Source: Armatimonadota bacterium (GTDB lineage Bacteria > Armatimonadota > Fimbriimonadia > Fimbriimonadales > Fimbriimonadaceae). From it: DNA of 19,010 nucleotides. The translations under genes were made by a program, and so were the position numbers. The notes beneath the pieces were generated by a model. The model did no database searches, was not told the DNA's origin, and was given only the letters and a program-made list of their open reading frames with translations. The stretch covers positions 1-19,010 of the forward strand of contig JAEVZK010000059.1 in the NCBI GenBank assembly GCA_023392285.1. Reading direction: 5' to 3'. Positions 13,677 to 19,010 of this stretch are shown piece by piece. The first letter of the stretch is position 1. The number at the start of each line of letters is the position of its first letter.

Positions 13677-15578
13677 TTGAGCGAATTCGAAGTCATTGTG
13701 GTTGGCGCGGGCCAAGCCGGGATTGAAGCTGCGCTCGCTGCGGCCCGCATGGGGCGTCGCACCGCCTGCATCACCATGAGGCTGGACCGAATCGGCCATC
13801 TGCCCTGTAACTGCTCGATTGGCGGACCCGCGAAAGGACACATCGCCAGAGAAGTCGATGCGCTCGGCGGCCAGATGGGAGTCACCACGGACCACGCCCT
13901 CACTCACATTCGGCGAGTCGGCACGAGCAAGGGGCCGGCCGTCCAAACCGTGCGGGCCCACGTTTGCAAAACCCTGTATCCACGCCTCATGAGGCAAACC
14001 CTCGAGCACACCGCGAACCTCACGTTAATCGAGTCTGCGGTCGACACCGTCGTTTACGACCATTCAGGCGTTAAGGGAGTCCAGGTTGGCGATCGAGTCA
14101 TTACCAGTCGGGTGGTCGTGCTGACGACCGGGACTTTTCTTAACGGACTTTGCCACGAAGGCATGAACCAAACGATTGCCGCGCGAGAGGGCGATCAGGC
14201 ATCCACTGGCCTTTCCGGCTTTCTACGCGAGATCGGCATTCATATCCGCAGGTTCAAAACGGGTACTACGCCGCGGATCGCCTACTCCAGCATCGACTTT
14301 TCGAAGACTCCCGAGCTTTACAGCGAACCCGACGCGGGAGCATTCAGTTTTCTGCACGACCACAGCGATCCTCAAGGCGAACTTCTGCCGTGCTGGCAGA
14401 CTCGGACCAATTCACTCACCCACGAGCTCATCGAAGAGCATCTCCACGAAAGCGCGATGTACGGCGGACGGATCGAAGGCGTGGGTCCACGATATTGCCC
14501 TAGTATTGAAGACAAAATCGTTCGCTTCTCCGAGAAAAGCAGCCATCCGATCTTTTTAGAGAAAGAGGAATGGACAGGTGAAAGCGTTTACGTTCAGGGC
14601 GTTTCAACCAGCTTGCCCGCTCCCGTGCAGCTCGAGCTGCTGAGAACCATCGATGGACTGGCCAATGTGACGATGCTGCGGCCGGGATACGCGGTCGAGT
14701 ACGACATGGCCGATCCGCTCCAGTTAACCGCCCATCTCATGAGTAAGCAACTGCCAGGACTGTTTCTCGCCGGACAAATCAATGGGACCAGCGGCTACGA
14801 GGAAGCCGCCGGCCAAGGCATCGCAACGGGAATCAACGCTGCCCACTATGCGCGCGATCTCGAACCCGTCGACTTTCCGCGCGACAACAGTTTCATCGGA
14901 GTGATGATCGACGACCTTGTCACCAAGGGCGTGGAAGATCCCTACCGCATGCTCACCGCCCGTGCGGAGCATCGACTCTTGTTACGGCATGACAACGCGG
15001 ACGCTCGATTGACCCCCCTTGCCCACCAGGTTGGCCTCTGCTCAGACACTCGCTGGCAACGCTTCCTGAGCAAGCAAGAACAGATTGCACGAGGACTTGG
15101 ATCACTGGAAAACACGTTCCTCTTCGCCGCACATTCTCCGGTCTTGGAAGCTGCGGGAGAAGCGCCGATTCCCAACAAGATGTCGCTCTTCGAACTGATG
15201 AAGCGACCTTCCATGACCTTGGCGAAGCTGCTAGACCTGTGCGAGAATTCTGGCGTAGAAGCGCCCATCCTTTCGAGCGAGGCCACGGTTCGCGAACAGA
15301 TCGAGCTCGCCGCAATGTACGATGGCTACATAGGTCGCCAGCAGCGGTTGGCGGATCAAACACGGCGATTAGATTCGCTTAAAATTCCTCTGGATTGGAA
15401 TTGGGAAGGAATCAAGGGGCTGAGCTACGAGAGTCGGGAAAAGCTCGGCCGGGTCCGCCCAACCACGGTGGGACAGGCGTCCCGAATCCCAGGCGTGCGG
15501 CCATCGGACATTGCCCTTCTCATCGGTCAACTCAGAGGCCGGAGGCGAAGCCCGGCCGCATTGCAGTCCGAATCCTAG
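13677..15578 (+). CDS. mnmG: tRNA uridine-5-carboxymethylaminomethyl modification enzyme MnmG (GidA)
   Basis: FAD-dependent enzyme that, with MnmE, modifies U34 of certain tRNAs. With the TTG start it has 633 residues, normal for the family. It has the FAD-binding GAGQAG at 10-15, MRLDRIGHLPCN, then CSIGGPAKGH, GTSKGPAV, GTFLNG, RFKTGTTPR, GRIEGVGPRYCPSIEDKI with the conserved second Cys, GQINGTSGYEEAAGQGI, DDLVTKGVEDPYRMLTARAE and a C-terminal GVRPSDIALLIGQL. Upstream in-frame starts are ATG 13611 (behind GGAG) and GTG 13629, but they add unrelated residues over A+T-rich DNA and overlap the menG promoter; TTG gives the family N-terminus (SEFEVIVVGAG). The motif usually read CNPxIGG is CNCSIGG here. 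The partner mnmE is not in the window. Confidence 0.95.
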   Translation: MSEFEVIVVGAGQAGIEAALAAARMGRRTACITMRLDRIGHLPCNCSIGGPAKGHIAREVDALGGQMGVTTDHALTHIRRVGTSKGPAVQTVRAHVCKTLYPRLMRQTLEHTANLTLIESAVDTVVYDHSGVKGVQVGDRVITSRVVVLTTGTFLNGLCHEGMNQTIAAREGDQASTGLSGFLREIGIHIRRFKTGTTPRIAYSSIDFSKTPELYSEPDAGAFSFLHDHSDPQGELLPCWQTRTNSLTHELIEEHLHESAMYGGRIEGVGPRYCPSIEDKIVRFSEKSSHPIFLEKEEWTGESVYVQGVSTSLPAPVQLELLRTIDGLANVTMLRPGYAVEYDMADPLQLTAHLMSKQLPGLFLAGQINGTSGYEEAAGQGIATGINAAHYARDLEPVDFPRDNSFIGVMIDDLVTKGVEDPYRMLTARAEHRLLLRHDNADARLTPLAHQVGLCSDTRWQRFLSKQEQIARGLGSLENTFLFAAHSPVLEAAGEAPIPNKMSLFELMKRPSMTLAKLLDLCENSGVEAPILSSEATVREQIELAAMYDGYIGRQQRLADQTRRLDSLKIPLDWNWEGIKGLSYESREKLGRVRPTTVGQASRIPGVRPSDIALLIGQLRGRRRSPAALQSES

Positions 15579-15591
15579 CTACCTTCAACCG

Positions 15592-16659
15592 CTACCAAGC
15601 TCGCGCGTATTGATTCGGCGGATCGATCTCCACCCCCAGCGCCTTCGCTGCGCGATAAGGGAAATAGGGATCGCGAAGCTCCTGTCGGGCTAGATAGACG
15701 AGATCGGCGGCACCAGAAGCGATGACCTCATTCGCATAGGCTGGTTCGGTAATCAGTCCGACCGCGCCGGTGAGAATGCCCGTTTCCTCGCGAATGCGCT
15801 TGGCAAATGGAACCTGATAGCCGACTTCCAACGGAATTTTCGGGTGAGGGAGCGTCCCACCTGAAGAGCAATCGATCAGGTCGATCCCGAGCCGCTTGAG
15901 CTCCGAAGCGAACACGACTGAGTCGTCCAGGGTCCATCCGCCCTCCTCTGCCCAATCTGTCGCGCTGATCCGGATCGTAACCGGGAGTTCCTGGGGAAAT
16001 TCCTCTCGCACTATCGCCGCGATCTCTAGGGGATATCGCATTCGATTTTGCAGAGAGCCGCCGTAGCTGTCTGCTCGCACGTTGCTCAGAGGCGACAGGA
16101 ATTGGTGCAGAAGATATCCATGGGCAGCATGAATCTCGATCCAGCGAAAGCCCGCTTGAAGGGAACGCCGAGTGGCGATTCTGAAAGCGGTGCGGACCCG
16201 CTCCAGCCCCTCCTCATCCAGGGCCTCAGGCCGCGCCATCCGCTCCGAGAAGGCGATATCCGAAGCGGACCAAACTGGACGCCAACCTCCCTCGTCAGGG
16301 GACAGCAAGCGTCCACCATTCCAAGGCTGGTTGGTGCTGGCCTTTCGGCCAGCGTGGGCAAGTTGGATGCCTGGAACGGACCCTTGGTTCGAAATGAATT
16401 CCGCAATTGGTCTCCAAGCCTCCGTATGGCATTCCTCGTACAGACCCGCGTCCGTCGCACTGATCCGCCCAGCCGCTTCCACGGCCGTGGCCTCGGTCAC
16501 GACGAGGGCCGCTCCCCCAACCGCGCGGGACCCGAGATGCACCATATGCCAATCGTTCGGAACGCCGTTCTCCGAGCTGTACATGCACATCGGGGAAACG
16601 GCGATGCGGTTTTTCAGCTGAATGTCACGAATTTTAAGAGGGGTGAAGAGGTGGGGCAC
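15592..16659 (-). CDS. Old yellow enzyme-family NAD(P)H:flavin oxidoreductase (YqjM/NamA-like)
   Basis: FMN-dependent ene-reductase, 355 residues, closest in pattern to YqjM of Bacillus (thermophilic-like OYE class). Shared features: LFTPLKIRDIQLKNRI at the start, SPMCMY with Cys25 and Tyr27 that tune the flavin, GIQLAHAGRKA with Gln99, the substrate-binding pair His177 and His180 in EIHAAHGYLLHQFLSPLSN, YGGSLQNRMR, VDLIDCSSG-like DLIDCSSGG, GAVGLI and the terminal QYARAW, whose Arg353 matches the arginine finger that YqjM donates to a neighbouring subunit. The frame extends upstream to 16791, but that 44-residue leader is unlike the family and overlaps the transporter gene. GTG 16659, preceded by a purine-rich stretch, was chosen. 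It lies 41 bases after the MFS gene, probably in the same operon. Natural substrate unknown. Confidence 0.9.
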   Translation of the reverse strand: MPHLFTPLKIRDIQLKNRIAVSPMCMYSSENGVPNDWHMVHLGSRAVGGAALVVTEATAVEAAGRISATDAGLYEECHTEAWRPIAEFISNQGSVPGIQLAHAGRKASTNQPWNGGRLLSPDEGGWRPVWSASDIAFSERMARPEALDEEGLERVRTAFRIATRRSLQAGFRWIEIHAAHGYLLHQFLSPLSNVRADSYGGSLQNRMRYPLEIAAIVREEFPQELPVTIRISATDWAEEGGWTLDDSVVFASELKRLGIDLIDCSSGGTLPHPKIPLEVGYQVPFAKRIREETGILTGAVGLITEPAYANEVIASGAADLVYLARQELRDPYFPYRAAKALGVEIDPPNQYARAW

Positions 16660-16700
16660 CTCTCTTTCTAGGCGATCTGCCGCCGGTCCGTTGCGACGAG

Positions 16701-18044
16701 TTACCTTGCGCCGCGGACCTTCCGGACAAGTAGGCCGCTTAGCAGAAAGCAGATCGCCGCGAACGTAAACACGAGCAGATATCCGGTCCACTGATATGTT
16801 TGGACCTGATGGCCATCCTCAATGATCTTTGAACCCTTAAAGTTTGAGAGCATCAAACTTCCCGCTAGCAGCGGTGCGATCTGCTGGGGAAGCGTCATCG
16901 AGATATGCCAGACCGCCATATCCTTGCCAGCGTCCTTCTTAGCAGGAAGCACGTCGGTGCCGAGCGCCCAGTCAACACTGATATAAGCTCCGTAGCCAAG
17001 TCCGAAAATCAATCCGGCGGCGAGCGCCTGATTCAGGTTCTGGCAGAAAACGAGCACGATGCACATTGCGGCAATGACCACCGTGGACCAGATCACCACC
17101 GGCTTTCTCCCCGTCCGATCGGAGACTGCGCCTCCCGCATAACCGGAGAAGGTTGCCGCGAGCAGAATAATGCCGAACACGATCGCCGCCGTGCTCTCCG
17201 GCTTGCTCACGTGGACCACGTCGCGGAGATAGTAGAGCAGATAAGGCTGGATGGAATAGAAACCGAGCATCATGAGTGCGCGGGTAATCCAAACCCAAGC
17301 GAAGTCGGGATACTTACGCGGATCGATCCACAGCGACCGGAAGTATTCACTCCAATTGAATTTGGGAAGATTCGCCGTAAGAGGGTTCTCCTTGATACCG
17401 AGCACGGCGAAAAGCACAAAGAGCCCGAAGACGACCAGCATCACGAGGAACAAGCCCGCGTGCAAGTTGCTGCCGAGAAGGAAACCACTAGAAAGCGCCC
17501 CCACGAGCGTTCCAAATTGAGACATCACCGCCATGTAACCGCTGGCGACGCCTCTCTGATCGCTTGGCACCAGGTCAGGGATGACTCCGCTAAAGGCCGC
17601 GAGCGCAATATTAGAGCCGATTTGGATGACTAGGTAGCCCCCGATGTAGACCAGGAGCGACAGCATCTGGAATCCCGCCATCATGAGCAGAAGTCCAACC
17701 ATCGTCACCAACCCACCGGTGAGAATGTAGGGCCGACGCCTCCCCATCTTGCTCGTGCAGCGGTCGCTAATTGGGCCAAAGATCAGCGGCACAAAGAGGG
17801 CCGGAATTGCCCCAATCATGTAGAGCAGGCCGAGAATCTTTGCCGGGTCCTCCGCATAAAGGCGGTTCATATGGGACGAGAGCACCGGCCCGAGAAATGC
17901 GCCCCACAGGAAGTTCGACCCGAACCAATAGGAGGCGATCTTAATGTGCTCCCAAGCCGACAGCCGTGATCGATTGGGATCGCGCGGGTACGGAGATCGA
18001 ATTTCGGGCAGTTCTGGCGAAGGATCGATTGCAGAATGGCTCAT
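16701..18044 (-). CDS. MFS transporter, GPH/SLC45-like
   Basis: Inner-membrane transporter of 447 residues with about 12 predicted helices in two halves. The soluble N-terminal tail (about 30 residues) is Pro-rich and charged. After helix two comes ISDRCTSKMGRRRPYI, and in the second half AVSDRTGRKPVVI: the two copies of the MFS loop motif. The doubled Arg followed by Pro-Tyr (GRRRPY) is typical of the sugar/cation symporter side of the superfamily (GPH, SLC45). FSGVIPDLVPSDQRGVASG and LGYGAYISVDWALGTDVLP are further typical loops. Substrate is not readable. Its ATG overlaps the stop of the nucleotidyltransferase gene by four bases (ATGA), so the two are coupled. Confidence 0.88.
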   Translation of the reverse strand: MSHSAIDPSPELPEIRSPYPRDPNRSRLSAWEHIKIASYWFGSNFLWGAFLGPVLSSHMNRLYAEDPAKILGLLYMIGAIPALFVPLIFGPISDRCTSKMGRRRPYILTGGLVTMVGLLLMMAGFQMLSLLVYIGGYLVIQIGSNIALAAFSGVIPDLVPSDQRGVASGYMAVMSQFGTLVGALSSGFLLGSNLHAGLFLVMLVVFGLFVLFAVLGIKENPLTANLPKFNWSEYFRSLWIDPRKYPDFAWVWITRALMMLGFYSIQPYLLYYLRDVVHVSKPESTAAIVFGIILLAATFSGYAGGAVSDRTGRKPVVIWSTVVIAAMCIVLVFCQNLNQALAAGLIFGLGYGAYISVDWALGTDVLPAKKDAGKDMAVWHISMTLPQQIAPLLAGSLMLSNFKGSKIIEDGHQVQTYQWTGYLLVFTFAAICFLLSGLLVRKVRGAR

Positions 18045-18814
18045 CGATCCACTCCTACATGTTTCACCGCGTATTCGTAATCATCCAAATAGTCGATGTC
18101 ATAGGCGAGTTCGGGCGGGCTTCCCGTCACCGCCGCACCCGAACATCCCAAGATGCTCATGATCTTCGCTTCCACATCGACTAGTGTAAGTCGTTTGGTA
18201 AGCCACTTAAGCACAAAGGCCGGGCCAAGCAGTTTGGCCATTCCCATTTTGCTCTTGCGATTCTCGAACACTCGGTCGATGTGCAGTTTAGCTTTCTCCA
18301 GTGCTTTCACATCCATGATGTAAGCACAGCCCGTTGTCCAAACATCATCCCTCAATTTTACGAACGTGGCGGTTGACTCGGGAAATCGCCGATGGAAGTC
18401 GGATTCTCGAATGAGCGGGACGCAGATATCACGATCCTGGGGACAGCAATGGATAAATTGCCGAATTAAATCCGCCGTGAGAAACGGAAGGTCGGTGGTC
18501 ACAACCAGCACCTTCTGAGGTGGATCTGGCTCGTTCAGCACATGCCTTAACCCTATATAAATGTTGTCTGGACCCGTTTCTCCCGGAGAAAGGCGATACG
18601 TGGCCGAGGAAGCGTCCGGATGATCAAGCACCTCTTCCGGGCCGATGAGGATCGTGCTCCTGACCAATTCGCTAGCGTTCAAGGCGTCTAAGGTTCGGCC
18701 AAGCACCGTACGTCCCTCAATTTTAATCAGCGCCTTATTGGTCGTTCCAACCCGGGCGGCGAAATCGGGATCGATGGTCCCACCGGCGGGGAGAATAGCA
18801 TCGAACGTGGGCAT
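18041..18814 (-). CDS. MobA/IspD-like nucleotidyltransferase (NTP_transf_3 type)
   Basis: 257-residue protein with the Rossmann-like nucleotidyltransferase fold that couples NTP to a phosphorylated acceptor. It shows the N-terminal loop FDAILPAGG (residues 4-12), Lys27 in NKALIKIEGRTVLGRTLDAL, the Mg2+ Asp108 in VVTTDLPFL, and a family-typical C-terminal PPELAYDIDYLDDYEYAVKH. Acceptor unknown; molybdopterin, sugar phosphate and isoprenoid types all exist. The frame extends to GTG 18889, but residues before MPTFDAILPAGG do not fit the fold. ATG 18814 is preceded by an extended -10 box six bases upstream. It is first of a probable three-gene operon with an MFS transporter and an ene-reductase. 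Confidence 0.8.
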   Translation of the reverse strand: MPTFDAILPAGGTIDPDFAARVGTTNKALIKIEGRTVLGRTLDALNASELVRSTILIGPEEVLDHPDASSATYRLSPGETGPDNIYIGLRHVLNEPDPPQKVLVVTTDLPFLTADLIRQFIHCCPQDRDICVPLIRESDFHRRFPESTATFVKLRDDVWTTGCAYIMDVKALEKAKLHIDRVFENRKSKMGMAKLLGPAFVLKWLTKRLTLVDVEAKIMSILGCSGAAVTGSPPELAYDIDYLDDYEYAVKHVGVDR

Positions 18815-18820
18815 CGGTAG

Positions 18821-18829
18821 AGTATCGCA
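18821..18829 (-). promoter_or_regulatory. Extended -10 promoter for the nucleotidyltransferase operon
   Basis: TGCGATACT on the minus strand ends six bases before ATG 18814, predicting a leaderless transcript. It is the main reason for choosing 18814 over the longer frame from 18889. Confidence 0.45.
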
Positions 18830-18868
18830 CGCCTGCCGGATCACGTCGTAAGATTTTCGCCCAATCGG

Positions 18869-18877
18869 TGTTAAAAT
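18869..18877 (+). promoter_or_regulatory. Extended -10 promoter for the lipoprotein gene
   Basis: TGTTAAAAT on the plus strand fits the TGn-extended -10. A start site near 18884 leaves a leader of about 24 bases that carries GGAGGG, a strong Shine-Dalgarno, before ATG 18908. This gene therefore uses a conventional leader. Confidence 0.45.
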
Positions 18878-18907
18878 GAATTCCTTCACAAGAGAATGGA
18901 GGGTGCA

Positions 18908-19010
18908 ATGAAGTGGTTTTTACCCATATTGGCGTTGTCGGTGGTACTGGTTGGCTGCAAGTCTGGCCACAGCTTGGACGGAAAATGGACGATGACGCTG
19001 CAGGGGGCGG
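18908..19010 (+). CDS. Lipoprotein, N-terminal fragment (3' end outside window)
   Basis: The first 34 codons of a secreted lipoprotein. It has a short positive start (MKW), a hydrophobic core (FLPILALSVVLV) and the lipobox LVGC, where Cys17 would be lipid-modified and become the mature N-terminus. After the Cys come KSGHSLDGKWTMTL; the DGKWTMT segment may open a small beta-barrel-like domain, but too little is visible to name a family. GGAGGG a few bases before the ATG makes the start certain. It is divergent from the nucleotidyltransferase operon. Confidence 0.85.
   Translation, partial: MKWFLPILALSVVLVGCKSGHSLDGKWTMTLQGA

Noticed and set aside
16660..16791. 44-codon upstream extension of the ene-reductase
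   Set aside because: It overlaps the end of the MFS gene and its Arg/Pro-rich sequence is absent from YqjM-type proteins, which begin at the GTG 16659 equivalent.
16905..17633. 242-codon open frame on the plus strand
   Set aside because: Antisense to the MFS transporter; rich in His, Arg and Glu with no domain pattern, a shadow of the hydrophobic codons opposite.
1..19010. CRISPR array, tRNA, rRNA or insertion sequence
   Set aside because: No regularly spaced repeats, no tRNA-like cloverleaf or rRNA segment noticed, and no transposase-like frame or terminal inverted repeats found by eye.

Overview
The window is bacterial chromosome. Its gene-dense parts are about 60% G+C by hand counts of sample lines, and it has no rRNA, tRNA, CRISPR array or recognisable insertion sequence. 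It encodes RNase J, MnmG, a menaquinone-type methyltransferase and an MEP-pathway kinase. Translation starts are often GTG or TTG, and many -10 elements sit only 6-8 bases before the start codon. This fits a menaquinone-using lineage with many leaderless mRNAs, such as Armatimonadota, Deinococcota or Chloroflexota-like groups. That placement is inference; no marker gene fixes the phylum.

Layout. 1-1916 (+): the 3' part of valS, a small conserved protein of unknown role, and an orphan phoU. 1892-6545 (-): an NfeD-like membrane protein, two paralogous flotillin-like SPFH proteins and a CNNM/CorC-type transporter, packed head to tail as a membrane-microdomain cluster; the transporter also seems to have its own promoter. 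6599-8409: an A+T-richer accessory patch holding a decayed ORF, a gene-poor stretch with a 10-bp direct repeat, and on the minus strand a ParE-like toxin, a putative antitoxin, a DUF6941-type protein and a zinc-ribbon membrane protein. 8663-10309 (+): RNase J. 10315-13587 (-): menG, a long-chain polyprenyl diphosphate synthase, a HAD phosphatase and ispE, every junction overlapping by 1 or 4 bases, so an isoprenoid/quinone operon. 13677-15578 (+): mnmG, divergent from menG. 15592-18814 (-): a MobA/IspD-like nucleotidyltransferase, an MFS transporter and an old-yellow-enzyme reductase, probably one operon. 18908-19010 (+): the first codons of a lipoprotein, cut by the window edge.

The genes fall into housekeeping (valS, rnj, mnmG), lipid/quinone supply (menG, polyprenyl synthase, ispE) and membrane organisation with ion transport (NfeD, flotillins, CNNM). 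The observations most worth following are the repeated promoter-to-start geometry, with extended -10 boxes of the form TGnTAnnnT placed so that transcription should begin at or next to the start codon, and the three-gene DUF6941/antitoxin/toxin unit whose genes overlap by 4 bases at each junction.
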